From an uncultured Acidobacteriia bacterium (lineage in GTDB: Bacteria > Acidobacteriota > Terriglobia > Bryobacterales > Bryobacteraceae), in contig CAIRSA010000131.1 in assembly GCA_903881085.1 (NCBI GenBank), positions 1 through 64,000 of the forward strand: 64,000 nucleotides of DNA. Reading direction: 5' to 3'. Numbering within the stretch: the first letter of the stretch is position 1; every line of letters begins with the position of its first letter. The notes under the pieces are model-generated. The model was not told where the DNA came from and did not search any database. It was given only the letters and a program-made list of their open reading frames with translations. Positions 52,694-61,647 of this stretch are shown here, piece after piece. Both the position numbers and the translations under genes were made by a program.

Positions 52694-53816
52694 GTTCACT
52701 GAATCCGTCATCCGCGAGATGTCGCGCATTGCGATCAATCACAATGCTGTCAATCTGGCCCAGGGCTTTCCGGATTTCGCCGCCCCGGCCTGGATCAAGC
52801 ATGCCGCGCAGGACGCGATCGGCAACGACCATAACCAATACCCCATCACCTGGGGCATCCGTCCGTTCCGTTCCGCTATTGCTGAAAAGTATAGAAGGCA
52901 CTACGGCCTGGACTTAGATCCGGAGCGCGAAGTTACTGTCTGCTGCGGCGCCACCGAAGGCATGGTGGCAGCTTTGTTGGCAGTGGTGAATCCCGGCGAC
53001 GAGATCATTGTCTTTGAGCCCTATTACGAAAACTACCACCCTGACATGATGCTCTGCGGGGCACAACGCAGGCTGGTCTCTCTACATGCTCCTGATTGGA
53101 CCTTTGACCCGGACGAACTGCGCGCTGCCTTCACCGCGAAGACCAAGGCCATCATCATCAACACGCCCAATAATCCCACGGGAAAGGTTTTCACGCACAA
53201 AGAACTGGCCCTCATCGCCGAGCTGTGCGTGGAGCACGACGTGCTTTGCATTACCGATGAGATCTACGAACACATCCTCTACGACAATGAGCAGCACTAC
53301 CCCATCATGACCTTTCCAGGCATGCGCGAGCGCGCGATTCTGGTGAACAGCATGAGCAAGACCTACTCGGTGACCGGCTGGCGCGTGGGCTGGGTGCTGG
53401 CTGCGCCCGATCTGACCGACACGATTCGCAAGGTGCATGACTTCCTCACCGTAGGTGCGGCCACGCCGTTGCAACACGCCGGAGTGCTGGCGCTATCGCA
53501 GCCCGATGAATTCTATAGGAATCTTTCGGAAGAGTACAGAGGACGAAGAGATCATTTAATCGGATCCCTGGAATCGGCCGGCTTCAAGTGTTTCGTCCCC
53601 AAGGGCGCATACTACGTGATGACCGACATCTCTGGCTTCGGCTACGCGAGCGATACGGAGTTTGTGATGCACATGATCCGCGATGTGGGAGTCGCCGCCG
53701 TGCCTGGTTCGAGCTTCTTCCACAATCCGCAGGACGGCGCCAAATTTATACGCTTTTGTTTTTGCAAAAAATATGAGACGCTGGAGGAGGCTGGACACCG
53801 GTTAAGGAGGTTGTAA
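52608..53816 (+). CDS. Class I/II PLP aminotransferase (kynurenine-aminotransferase-like)
   Basis: A 402-residue fold-type I aminotransferase. Motifs: NAVNLAQGFPDFAAP near the N-terminus, VTVCCGATEGMVAALLAVVNPGDEI, IIINTPNNPTGKVF, CITDEIYEHILYD, and the PLP lysine in NSMSKTYSVTGWRVGW; FCKKYETLEEA at the end. The pattern matches the KAT/GTK and methionine-aminotransferase-like group; exact amino acid unknown. The start is the ATG at 52608 inside the SLT gene, since conserved residues begin by about residue 25 and no better start lies downstream. Confidence 0.9.
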   Translation: MSLPASRTQVQPLETKNVRPRFRSERTAEFTESVIREMSRIAINHNAVNLAQGFPDFAAPAWIKHAAQDAIGNDHNQYPITWGIRPFRSAIAEKYRRHYGLDLDPEREVTVCCGATEGMVAALLAVVNPGDEIIVFEPYYENYHPDMMLCGAQRRLVSLHAPDWTFDPDELRAAFTAKTKAIIINTPNNPTGKVFTHKELALIAELCVEHDVLCITDEIYEHILYDNEQHYPIMTFPGMRERAILVNSMSKTYSVTGWRVGWVLAAPDLTDTIRKVHDFLTVGAATPLQHAGVLALSQPDEFYRNLSEEYRGRRDHLIGSLESAGFKCFVPKGAYYVMTDISGFGYASDTEFVMHMIRDVGVAAVPGSSFFHNPQDGAKFIRFCFCKKYETLEEAGHRLRRL

Positions 53817-53821
53817 GGAAA

Positions 53822-54202
53822 ATGTTCAGAAGTTTCCTTGTACCTGAAGTCGTGTCTCAAGCGAATGGGACATCGCAAGAAATTGACCTTGGCGCCGCCC
53901 AAGGCCAAATGTTGCAGCTTACGCTCGGCATCACTCGCATCATTGAACAGGAAAGCATTGACGTCAGCGTCTTCGGATCCACCGACGGCGTGAATTGGGG
54001 CACGAAGCCGATCGTAAGTTTCCCGCAGAAGTTTTACTGCGGCGTGTACAGCATTATGGTCGACCTGGGCAGCAATCCGGACGTCCGGCACGTGCGCGTC
54101 CAATGGAAACTGGGCCGCTGGGGCAGAGGCGATTCGAAACCCATGTTCGGCTTCTACGTGTTTGCCGAAGAGGTTGCCGCCCACGCCATGGCCGCCGGGT
54201 AA
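53822..54202 (+). CDS. Unknown protein, beta-rich
   Basis: A 126-residue protein with no signal peptide or TM. Strand-like segments (ISQ-free, e.g. QMLQLTLGITRIIEQ, IDVSVFGSTDGVNWG, GVYSIMVDLG, RHVRVQWKLGRWG, FGFYVFAEEV) suggest a small beta-sandwich. The SVFGSTDGVNWGT turn resembles loops in discoidin/BNR-like domains but I do not recognise the family. Starts 6 nt after the aminotransferase stop (the AAGGAGG at the end of that gene gives its ribosome site), so it is co-transcribed with it. Confidence 0.6.
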   Translation: MFRSFLVPEVVSQANGTSQEIDLGAAQGQMLQLTLGITRIIEQESIDVSVFGSTDGVNWGTKPIVSFPQKFYCGVYSIMVDLGSNPDVRHVRVQWKLGRWGRGDSKPMFGFYVFAEEVAAHAMAAG

Positions 54203-54222
54203 CAATCCTTGTCCTTTGTTGA

Positions 54223-54293
54223 CCGCTCCCTCACGGTCGTAGCTCGGTAGGCTCTCGAAGGGCTCACACCGAGCCACGACCGTAAGGGAGTGG
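54223..54293. repeat. Large imperfect palindrome (REP-like) between convergent genes
   Basis: Two 25-nt arms, ccgctccctcacggtcgtag... (54223-54247) and its near reverse complement (54269-54293), differ at three positions and enclose a 21-nt loop. It lies between the stops of two convergent operons. No T-run, so probably a dispersed repeat that also insulates transcripts. Confidence 0.55.
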
Positions 54294-54299
54294 TTATAA

Positions 54300-55880
54300 C
54301 TACTTCGCGATGTTCAGCACTTTGCCAATCGACCCGGACGGCGGGTCGACGCCGAGAAGCGATGCGAGCGTTGTCGCTATATCGTTGACAATGATCGGCG
54401 TCGAGTAAACGCCACCCTTCACCTGCGGTCCCATGAAGATTACTGGCACATGCGTGTCATAGCCATACGGGGTGCCATGCGAAGTGCCGGTCTTTCCGAA
54501 CAGATAATACGGATCCTGCAAAATATAGAGGTCTCCAAACCGTGGCCCGAAATATCCCAGGCTGACCGCATTCCCAATGGCATCGCGCTGTACTTCTCCG
54601 CTGGCGATCTCGTGCCGCGTATAAACTCGTGCAATATGGGCCTCCAACTTTGCCGCTGCCGCCGCTACCTTTTCCACCGCGGCTGGGTCCAGACCCTTGC
54701 TTTGAATCAACTCCTGATTCAAGTAGGGCATTGTGGCCGCCGTTGCCACAAACCACTTGCCTTCACCGAACTTCTTCACCAGGGCATTGGTCATGGCGGC
54801 AACAATCGTGGCATCGGCCAACCGCCCGCCCGGCATATGACGAGCCTGATTCACTTCCGGGACAGGAGCAACTCCGTGATCGGCAGTCAACACTACCAGG
54901 TAATTCCCTGCGCCAACTTTCTGGTCTGCATACGCCAGCAACTTGCCAATCAACCGGTCCGTGCGGATGGAGATGTCGCGCACAGCCGGATCGTCCGGAC
55001 CCACGGCGTGGCCGACGTAATCGTTGGATGAGAAGCTGACGGTCAAAAGGTCGATGCCCGGATGATGTCCCAGATTTTCATTCGCAAGGGCACGCTCCGC
55101 CAGCATCTCGATCATTTCGTTGCCCCATGGCGTCGCTTCCAGGCTGCCGCAGGCGCGCAGGCCTTCTTCCTTCACCATGCTGCAGAACGGCTTCGCGTTG
55201 CCGCCTTTGGCGTCGAAGGGGAACCATTTCTCCTTCAAATGCGGCTTCGCCCATTGTTCTTCGTTGGCCTTCATCACCCAATCCGGCAGGTCTTGCATGT
55301 AGTAGGTGCTGCTCACCCAGTTATTGGTTTTTACGTCCACCCAATATGCGGCGTTGGCCATGTGGCCCGAAGGAAGAATCGCGCTGCGATCCTTGATCGA
55401 TATTCCGATGGTCTTCGATTCAAGGCCCTGCATTTTGATCTCATCGCCAATGGTGCTGACCAGTAGGCGGCGAGGCGAAGATCCCGCGTCGCCCGGCGCG
55501 CCGAGCAGTTTCGTCTGCGGGTCCGACACGCTGGTGACCGTCTTTCCCGTAGACCGTTCATACCACTCGTTAGCAATAATGCCGCTGGCCGAAGGCGGCG
55601 CCCCGGATAAAAACGTAGAATGGCCGATGGCCGTTACTGTGTTGGAGTGGACGTAATGGGCATCCGTAAACACGGCCCCATCTTTCATTAAACGCGCTAA
55701 TCCCGCGTTGTAGTCCTTTTGGAACTTGAGCAAGTAATCGTAACGGAACTGGTCGATCACAATCCCGACCACGAGCTTGGGTTTTTTTGCCGGTTCCGGA
55801 GAAGCGGCGGTCAAAAGTGAGGCTGCCGAAAGCAGCGCTGGTAAAAAAAGCCGAATGAGATGTGTCATGAACATCTTCAT
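54300..55880 (-). CDS. PafA-type alkaline phosphatase (phosphodiesterase superfamily)
   Basis: A 526-residue exported enzyme: signal peptide (LFLPALLSAASLLTAA), metal ligand Asp43 (GIVIDQFRYDY), nucleophile Thr81 (HSNTVTAIGHS), Asn104 (IIANEWYE), the Lys163/Arg165 pair in SIKDRSAILPSG that defines PafA-like monoesterases, then SSNDYVGHAVGPDD and TADHGVAPVPE for the second metal site. PafA enzymes release phosphate from monoesters in the periplasm and are often not phosphate-repressed. Here it is the last gene of a dprA-topA-aldolase run, 18 nt after the aldolase gene. A plain nucleotide pyrophosphatase role is less likely because of the K-x-R motif. Confidence 0.88.
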   Translation of the reverse strand: MKMFMTHLIRLFLPALLSAASLLTAASPEPAKKPKLVVGIVIDQFRYDYLLKFQKDYNAGLARLMKDGAVFTDAHYVHSNTVTAIGHSTFLSGAPPSASGIIANEWYERSTGKTVTSVSDPQTKLLGAPGDAGSSPRRLLVSTIGDEIKMQGLESKTIGISIKDRSAILPSGHMANAAYWVDVKTNNWVSSTYYMQDLPDWVMKANEEQWAKPHLKEKWFPFDAKGGNAKPFCSMVKEEGLRACGSLEATPWGNEMIEMLAERALANENLGHHPGIDLLTVSFSSNDYVGHAVGPDDPAVRDISIRTDRLIGKLLAYADQKVGAGNYLVVLTADHGVAPVPEVNQARHMPGGRLADATIVAAMTNALVKKFGEGKWFVATAATMPYLNQELIQSKGLDPAAVEKVAAAAAKLEAHIARVYTRHEIASGEVQRDAIGNAVSLGYFGPRFGDLYILQDPYYLFGKTGTSHGTPYGYDTHVPVIFMGPQVKGGVYSTPIIVNDIATTLASLLGVDPPSGSIGKVLNIAK

Positions 55881-55898
55881 TCTAGTATTTTCCAGGTG

Positions 55899-56765
55899 TC
55901 AGATTGTGGCGGAAAAAAGCTGGCGTGCCAGTCGCGTCTGAACCTCGTCGAGTCCCGCGCCTGGATTTCGCAATTGGGCAGCTGCGAAGACGCCCTGGTC
56001 TTTCAGCAGCAGTTTATGCACGGCTGTGCAGAGGTCGATGGTTTGCATCTCAAAATTTAGGAGCGGCAGCAGTTTTTCAAACGGTTCCGCGTGGCCAGCC
56101 AGCAGTTCTTTGAAGGCGTGGACATCCGGGCCGACGTGTCCAGCGCCGCCCATCAGTCCGTGCCCGCCACGGGCCAGAAATTCCGGTAAATGCAGGCCTG
56201 AATATCCGATCAGGTAGCTCATCCGCCCCGCTGGAAACGCCTCTACAAGTGCCGTTGTCATCGGTCCCGGTGGAATGAAATCGACTTTTATGGAAGAAAA
56301 TGCCGGGTATTTTGCGGCGAGATCACGCAGGCTTTCCATCGATATCCGCACGCCAGTCAAGGAGGCTGAATATTGCAGGATCTGCGGCACCCGAGTTGCA
56401 TCCATCACCGCGCCCAGATGGGCCATAACCGCATCTGGCGAGGCCGGCACAACGAACGGCGGCAACACCATCATCGCCTCGCACCCAATCTGTTCGAACG
56501 CGTGAGCCTGCGCCACGGCGTGATACGTGGATTGCGCAGTTACGTTGAATACAACAGGAATTGAACTGGATTCGCGAATGATTTTCGCCGCCAGAAGAAT
56601 CTCTTCTTCGGAAAGCTTCCACCATTCGCTGACAAAACCTGGGAAACACATTCCATCCGCGCCGGCGTCGCAAACATAAGCCACTTCGCGGCGCAGGGAA
56701 TTGAGGTCGAGGCGTCCTCCTTCATCGAAAGGAGTTTGCAGAATCGGGATGACGCCTCGAAGCAC
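55899..56765 (-). CDS. Dihydrodipicolinate synthase/N-acetylneuraminate lyase family aldolase
   Basis: A 288-residue TIM-barrel Schiff-base aldolase: PILQTPFDEGGRLDLNSLRREV at the N-terminus, Tyr132 (QYSASLTG) and the Schiff-base Lys160 (SSIKVDF). The GGT(S/T)GE loop of true DapA is replaced by FPGFVSEW at 41-48, so it is probably not the lysine-pathway enzyme but a sugar-acid or hydroxy-keto-acid lyase. Translation starts at a GTG directly after the topA stop (TAAGTG). Confidence 0.86.
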   Translation of the reverse strand: MLRGVIPILQTPFDEGGRLDLNSLRREVAYVCDAGADGMCFPGFVSEWWKLSEEEILLAAKIIRESSSIPVVFNVTAQSTYHAVAQAHAFEQIGCEAMMVLPPFVVPASPDAVMAHLGAVMDATRVPQILQYSASLTGVRISMESLRDLAAKYPAFSSIKVDFIPPGPMTTALVEAFPAGRMSYLIGYSGLHLPEFLARGGHGLMGGAGHVGPDVHAFKELLAGHAEPFEKLLPLLNFEMQTIDLCTAVHKLLLKDQGVFAAAQLRNPGAGLDEVQTRLARQLFSATI

Positions 56766-59192
56766 TTATACGGCGACCGCTGCTTCCAGCGGACGCTTGT
56801 ACTTGCACTCGTTATTCGGACATTGCGCAAAGTTGCCAGCCTTCAGATATTTCTCAATCATGAACGGGCTCTTGCACTCAGGGCAGGCTTCGTCGATCGG
56901 CCGTCCCCACGCCACAAAGTCGCAATCCGGATAGCGGTGGCATCCGAAAAACGTCTTGCCGCGCTTGGAGCGGCGTTCCACCACATCGCCTTCTTTGCAC
57001 GTCGGGCATTTTACACCGATCGTCTTCTGCTTAACGAACTTGCAGGTGGGGTAGTTGCTGCACGCCGTGAACTCGCCGAAGCGCCCGAACTTCATCACCA
57101 GATTGCTGTCGCAGGTGGGGCACTTTTCATCCAGCGGAACATCGGCCTTCTTCTGCTCGCCGCCCAGCGGCTTGGTCGTCTTGCAATCCGGATAACCGGA
57201 GCAGGCAAAGAACGTCCCAAAGCGGCCCTTCTTCAGGACCATGGTGCGGCCGCAGTTTTCGCAATACTCTTCGTCGCCCTGATCGCTCAGATCGACCTTA
57301 TCGACGTCGGCCAGATCCACCGTCAATTCGCGTGTATTGGTGCACTCCGGGTAACCGGTGCAGGCGATAAAGCTGCCGTGCCGGCCCCATTTGATCACCA
57401 TCGGCTTATTGCACTTTTCGCAAATCAAGTCGGTGGGTTTTTCCATCCGCTTGATGTCGGTCATCTGCGTTTCGGCGCGCACCAGATCGTCGGCGAACTT
57501 GTTGTAGAACTCGCCCATGGCGGCGCGCCAATCGATCTTGCCCTCTTCGATTTCGTCGAGCGCTTCTTCCATGCGGCGCGTGTACTCCACGTCGAAGATG
57601 TCGTTGAAGCATTCCAGCAACAGATCCGTAACCACCATGCCAAGCTCAGTGGGATAGAACTTGCCGCCTTCTTTCTTCACGTATTCGCGCTCTTGGATGG
57701 TTGACAAAATGGACGCGTAAGTGGAAGGACGGCCCACGCCGTCTGATTCCAACTCCTTCACCAGCGTCGCTTCGGTAAACCGGGGCGGCGGTTCGGTGAA
57801 GTGCTGTTCGGGCGTGATCGCTTTGAACTTCAGCGTCTCGCCTTCGGTCACCAGCGGAAGCTTGTGCTTCAACTCTTCGTCGTCTTCGTCCTTGGCGTCC
57901 TTGCCTTCTTCGTACACGGCCAGGAAGCCGTCGAACTTCGGCACGGAGCCTGTGGCTCGGAACATATACTGCGCTTTGCTCGCGCCAGCGGCGGCTACGT
58001 CGATCGTCGTTTGATCGAACAACGCGGGCAGCATCTGCGAAGCAACGAAGCGGTTCCAGATCAAGCGGTATAGCTTCAGTTCGTCTTCCTGCAGAATGTT
58101 TGCCAACTCATCGGGCGTACGCATGGCCGAAGTTGGGCGGATCGCTTCGTGCGCATCCTGTGCATCTTTCTTGCCCTTGTACACGTTTGGCTTTTCCGGC
58201 ACATAGTTTGCGCCGTAGCGCTGGCCGATCAATTCCCGGACTTCCGTCAACGCATCGTCAGAGACGCGCGTTGAATCGGTACGCATGTAGCTGATCAAAC
58301 CGGTTGCGCCCTCGTCGCCCAACTCCACGCCTTCATACAGGCGCTGGGCAAGGCCCATGGTGCGCTTAACGCTGAAGCGAAGTTTTCGCGCGGATTCCTG
58401 CTGCAACGTAGATGTGATGAACGGCGGCACTGGATTGCGCTTCTTTTCCCGCGTCCCTACCGAGTTCACCAGATACGTGGTGTTTTCCAGATCGGCCAGC
58501 AGCGCATCGGACGTGGCCTGGTCGGGGATCGTCACGTTTTCGCCATCGCGCTTGGCCAACCGGCAGTTTAGGATAGGCGGTTTCTTGGCGTTCAACGCTG
58601 CGTCGATGGTCCAGTATTCGGTCTTTTGGAATTCTTTGATTGACCGCTCGCGGTCCACGATCAACCGCAACGCTACGGTCTGTACGCGGCCCGCCGAAAG
58701 TCCGCGCCGCACCTTATCCCACAGCAGCGGGGAGATCTTGTAGCCCACAAGCCGGTCGAGCACGCGCCGCGCCTGCTGCGCTTCCACCAGATGTACGTTG
58801 ACCTCCATGGGATTCAACATCGCCTTCTGAATGGACTTCTGCGTAATTTCGTTAAACATCACGCGGAAGATTTTCGGCCCCCCCGCTTTCTTCGACTCCA
58901 ATTCTTCCTGGAGATGGAAACAGATCGCTTCGCCTTCGCGATCAGGATCGGCCGCGAGGTAGATGTTGTCCATACCCTTGGCAGCCGTCCGCAGTTCACC
59001 GATGAGCTTCTTTTTGCCCTCGATGACTTCGTAGGTGGGTTCGAAGCCGCGGTCGACGTTCACGGACAGGTCCTTCTTCGGAAGGTCCTTGATGTGCCCA
59101 AGCGACGCCTTGACAGTGAAATCCTTGCCCAGATACTTACCGATTGTTTTCGCCTTCGCCGGCGATTCGACGATGACGAGTGATTTAGCCAT
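56766..59192 (-). CDS. topA: DNA topoisomerase I
   Basis: An 808-residue type IA topoisomerase. Toprim domain at residues 1-130 (VIVESPAKAKTIGKYLG, YLAADPDREGEAICFHL), the DNA gate with RRVLDRLVGYKISPLLW and SAGRVQTVALRLIVDRE, and the active-site Tyr in TGLISYMRTDSTR. After residue 590 come five C4 zinc ribbons (CEKC, CENC, CPTC, CPTC, CPEC) that help strand passage. It relaxes negative supercoils in the cytoplasm. It follows dprA by 36 nt on the same strand, a conserved pairing in many bacteria. Confidence 0.97.
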   Translation of the reverse strand: MAKSLVIVESPAKAKTIGKYLGKDFTVKASLGHIKDLPKKDLSVNVDRGFEPTYEVIEGKKKLIGELRTAAKGMDNIYLAADPDREGEAICFHLQEELESKKAGGPKIFRVMFNEITQKSIQKAMLNPMEVNVHLVEAQQARRVLDRLVGYKISPLLWDKVRRGLSAGRVQTVALRLIVDRERSIKEFQKTEYWTIDAALNAKKPPILNCRLAKRDGENVTIPDQATSDALLADLENTTYLVNSVGTREKKRNPVPPFITSTLQQESARKLRFSVKRTMGLAQRLYEGVELGDEGATGLISYMRTDSTRVSDDALTEVRELIGQRYGANYVPEKPNVYKGKKDAQDAHEAIRPTSAMRTPDELANILQEDELKLYRLIWNRFVASQMLPALFDQTTIDVAAAGASKAQYMFRATGSVPKFDGFLAVYEEGKDAKDEDDEELKHKLPLVTEGETLKFKAITPEQHFTEPPPRFTEATLVKELESDGVGRPSTYASILSTIQEREYVKKEGGKFYPTELGMVVTDLLLECFNDIFDVEYTRRMEEALDEIEEGKIDWRAAMGEFYNKFADDLVRAETQMTDIKRMEKPTDLICEKCNKPMVIKWGRHGSFIACTGYPECTNTRELTVDLADVDKVDLSDQGDEEYCENCGRTMVLKKGRFGTFFACSGYPDCKTTKPLGGEQKKADVPLDEKCPTCDSNLVMKFGRFGEFTACSNYPTCKFVKQKTIGVKCPTCKEGDVVERRSKRGKTFFGCHRYPDCDFVAWGRPIDEACPECKSPFMIEKYLKAGNFAQCPNNECKYKRPLEAAVAV

Positions 59193-59228
59193 AGTTTATA
59201 AAGTTACCTAATAATCTCTGCGGGACTC

Positions 59229-60401
59229 TCACCACACTTTAACAAAGTTCTTGCCCGGAAGTTGCTTTACCATTCCCAACATCTCCAGTTCGAACAGTCC
59301 GGCGATAAGCTCCGACGAGGAATAGTTTTCCATTGTTGACATCAAGTCGTCAATATGGGTAGCTGTATCTACTTGAAGACATTCAAGAATTGCCTTGTTG
59401 AGTCCTTCTTGCGGAGTAAGAGGCAAAGTGGTTTGCTGCGCATAGCCGCCCGATTTGCCGGCTTTTTTAATTGATAGAAGCCTCCGGTCTTCGGGAGAAA
59501 GCTCGTTAAAAACGTCGTTCCAGTCCTGAACGAGCTTCGCCCCCTGCTTGATCAGCAGATTGGGAGCCCAGCTCATTTTGGAGGTGATGTTGCCAGGTAC
59601 GGCGAACACATCGCGCCCATGATCCAGAGCCAGCCGGGCGGTGATTGTTGACCCGCTGTATTGCGCGCCCTCCACGATCAGGACGCCGCTCGACATACCG
59701 GATATGATGCGATTGCGAATAGGAAAGTTCTGAGGAAATGCGGGCGAGCCCATGGGAAACTCCGAAAGCATGAGCCCCTTTTCAGCTATCTCGTTGTAAA
59801 GCTTGCGGTTCTCCTGTGGGTAAATTAAATCTACGCCGCATCCGAAAATGGTGATCGTTTCGCCGCCCCAGCTCAAAGCGGCCTTGTGGGCTGCCGTATC
59901 GATACCACGCGCCATGCCGCTGACAATCGCAATTCCGGCCGAGGCAAGGTCGGCCGCAAGGCGCTCCGTTGCTGCGACTCCATAAGGCGTCGGGTGGCGC
60001 GTTCCAACCACTGCCACGCAAACCGACTCTGACAAGTGCGGATTTCCCTTGTAGAACAACCCTAACGGCGGATCGTATATCGGTTTCAGCTTGGCGGGAT
60101 ACCGTGGATCGGTGATAGGCAGAAAGCCGGCTCCGGCTTCGAGCATCTTGTTCTGCTGATCGACGGCGTCTTCAAAGGTGCAGCCGCTGACAATGGAGCG
60201 CGCCGTGCTGCCGGAGATCCCGGCGCCCTCCAACTCCGACACCGAGGCGCGGAAGATCTTCATCGGCGACTTGTACGCCTCAATCAATTTCGCGGATGTC
60301 CGGGGCCCAAGCCCGGGAATCAACCGCAGCGCCAGCCAGTGCGCCAGTTCATCGTCGGAAATGCGAGCGGCTACCATAGATAGTAATGGTGGGCCGAACA
60401 C
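59229..60401 (-). CDS. dprA: DNA processing protein DprA/Smf
   Basis: A 390-residue protein. N-terminal helix-hairpin-helix/SAM-like segment (HWLALRLIPGLGPRTSAKLIEAY), the Rossmann DprA core (VAVVGTRHPTPYGVAATERLA, IVSGMARGIDTAAHKAAL, TITIFGCGVDLIYPQENRKLY, FPIRNRIISGMSSGVLIVEG, FAVPGN) and a C-terminal winged helix (about 320-385). It loads RecA onto incoming single-stranded DNA during transformation. The GTG at 60401 is preferred over the ATG at 60377 because GAGAGG lies 6 nt before it and none precedes the ATG; a still longer frame would overlap the divergent gene at 60432. Confidence 0.93.
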   Translation of the reverse strand: MFGPPLLSMVAARISDDELAHWLALRLIPGLGPRTSAKLIEAYKSPMKIFRASVSELEGAGISGSTARSIVSGCTFEDAVDQQNKMLEAGAGFLPITDPRYPAKLKPIYDPPLGLFYKGNPHLSESVCVAVVGTRHPTPYGVAATERLAADLASAGIAIVSGMARGIDTAAHKAALSWGGETITIFGCGVDLIYPQENRKLYNEIAEKGLMLSEFPMGSPAFPQNFPIRNRIISGMSSGVLIVEGAQYSGSTITARLALDHGRDVFAVPGNITSKMSWAPNLLIKQGAKLVQDWNDVFNELSPEDRRLLSIKKAGKSGGYAQQTTLPLTPQEGLNKAILECLQVDTATHIDDLMSTMENYSSSELIAGLFELEMLGMVKQLPGKNFVKVW

Positions 60402-60431
60402 GGAATTCCTCTCACCGAGTGATAAAGTTAA

Positions 60432-60884
60432 ATGTATATGCCTATTCATGCCACCTATGAAGACGTCAATCTGATTTTGAAGTTGTATGAAATGCGCCGC
60501 GAGGACAAAATGCGGGCAGCCCGGGACTATTTCGGTAGTACTTTCAGCTGCAAGAACATGCAGGAGTTTCAGCAACACTGCCCGCCTGGCTCGGAGCGGA
60601 ATGCTTACTTCCGTCAGGTTGTCACCTATTGGGACATGGTTGCGGGCTTCATCACGGCTGGTGTTTTAAACGAAGAGTTGTTCTTTGAAAGCGGGCGCGA
60701 ATTGCTGCTGGTGTGGGAGCGTGTTCGCGACTTTCTGCCGCACTACCGTGCCGCAACCAAGGATCCGATGGCGTGGCACAATCTGGAAGCCGTGGGGACT
60801 CGCTACGTCGAATATATGAAGCGTCGCGGGCCAGAAGCGTATGAAGCATTCTCAGAGCGGATTGCAGGGATGGTCAAGAAATAG
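60432..60884 (+). CDS. DUF4760-like helical protein
   Basis: A 150-residue cytoplasmic helical protein: ATYEDVNLILKLYEMRREDKMRAARDYF, a middle YFRQVVTYWDMVAGFITAGVLNEELFFESG and a late PMAWHNLEAVGTRYVEYMKRRG. This layout, with YWDMVAxLI and LFFE, resembles DUF4760 family proteins, but I hold that loosely. Function unknown. The ATG after TAAATGTAT is divergent from dprA; its stop is followed immediately by the next ATG (TAGATG). Confidence 0.6.
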   Translation: MYMPIHATYEDVNLILKLYEMRREDKMRAARDYFGSTFSCKNMQEFQQHCPPGSERNAYFRQVVTYWDMVAGFITAGVLNEELFFESGRELLLVWERVRDFLPHYRAATKDPMAWHNLEAVGTRYVEYMKRRGPEAYEAFSERIAGMVKK

Positions 60885-61148
60885 ATGCAGCGCGACGTCG
60901 AATTCTTCGGTGAGCAGGAACTGGAATTGGTATATATCGCCAAACGGCTCAAAGATTCGTTGGCGCTGGAAACAGCGCTCACCGAAGACGGCATCGACTA
61001 CCTGGTAGAGACCGATACGTACATTGGGGGTTTGCTGTTTCGCCGCGAGTTGACCGGAGCATTTTTTTACGTCGCCCCAACTGCTGCGGAGTCGGTCCGG
61101 GTGGCCATGCTCCGCCATGGTTATCAGCCCTACGAACCCGAGGGTTAA
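60885..61148 (+). CDS. DUF2007-like small protein
   Basis: An 87-residue protein with two halves: ELELVYIAKRLKDSLALETALTEDGIDYLVETD and a second strand-helix GAFFYVAPTAAESVRVAMLRHGYQP. The pattern of a beta-alpha-beta unit with a D-YLVE-D turn is like DUF2007 (putative prokaryotic signal-transducing proteins). Abuts the preceding gene with no gap, so it is coupled to it. Role unknown. Confidence 0.65.
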   Translation: MQRDVEFFGEQELELVYIAKRLKDSLALETALTEDGIDYLVETDTYIGGLLFRRELTGAFFYVAPTAAESVRVAMLRHGYQPYEPEG

Positions 61149-61190
61149 ATCTGTCCTAAGATTTCCGGCTACCTTGCCGATGAGAATTGC

Positions 61191-61616
61191 ATGGTATCGC
61201 TAATCTATGTCAGTTCAGCTGTTCGAGACTTTTCGGAAGACGAACTGGTTCGATTACTGAAAAAGGCGCGCCTGAGCAACCAGAGATTGGGAATCACCGG
61301 CATGCTCCTTTACAAGGATGGCAACTTCATGCAAGTGCTGGAAGGACCCGAAGTGGCCGTCGAGGCTCTGTTTTCAAAAATCTCAAAGGACAAACGTCAC
61401 CACGGCACCATCCTCTTGTTCACACGAAAGATCACAGAGCGTGAGTTCCCGGACTGGTCAATGGGCTTCCAGAATTTGCAGGGGACGGATGTGCACGATC
61501 TCCCCGGCTATACTACCTTCCTCAACATGCCGCTTGATCCCGACCAACTGGGGCCCGACGCAGGTGCGGCAAGAAGGCTTCTGAATTCGTTTCGGCAGAA
61601 CCTGGTTCGCAGTTAG
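61191..61616 (+). CDS. BLUF-domain blue-light photoreceptor
   Basis: A 141-residue protein made almost only of a BLUF domain binding FAD. The photocycle residues line up with AppA at constant offset: Tyr6 (LIYVSSA), Asn30 (SNQRLGITGML), Gln48 (FMQVLEG), Trp89 and Met91 (PDWSMGF). After the domain there is a 35-residue helical tail but no output domain, so it must signal by protein contacts like short BLUF proteins such as PixD. The ATG begins the first strand directly. Likely in a run with the two small genes before it (42-nt gap). Target unknown. Confidence 0.92.
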   Translation: MVSLIYVSSAVRDFSEDELVRLLKKARLSNQRLGITGMLLYKDGNFMQVLEGPEVAVEALFSKISKDKRHHGTILLFTRKITEREFPDWSMGFQNLQGTDVHDLPGYTTFLNMPLDPDQLGPDAGAARRLLNSFRQNLVRS

Positions 61617-61647
61617 GGATGTGAAGGAATCGGCTTGACCGCGAATT

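Noticed and set aside
56736-57704. Long open frame of 322 codons on the plus strand opposite topA
   Set aside because: It lies wholly antisense to an unmistakable topA, its protein shows no recognisable motif, and long antisense frames are expected in GC-rich genes.
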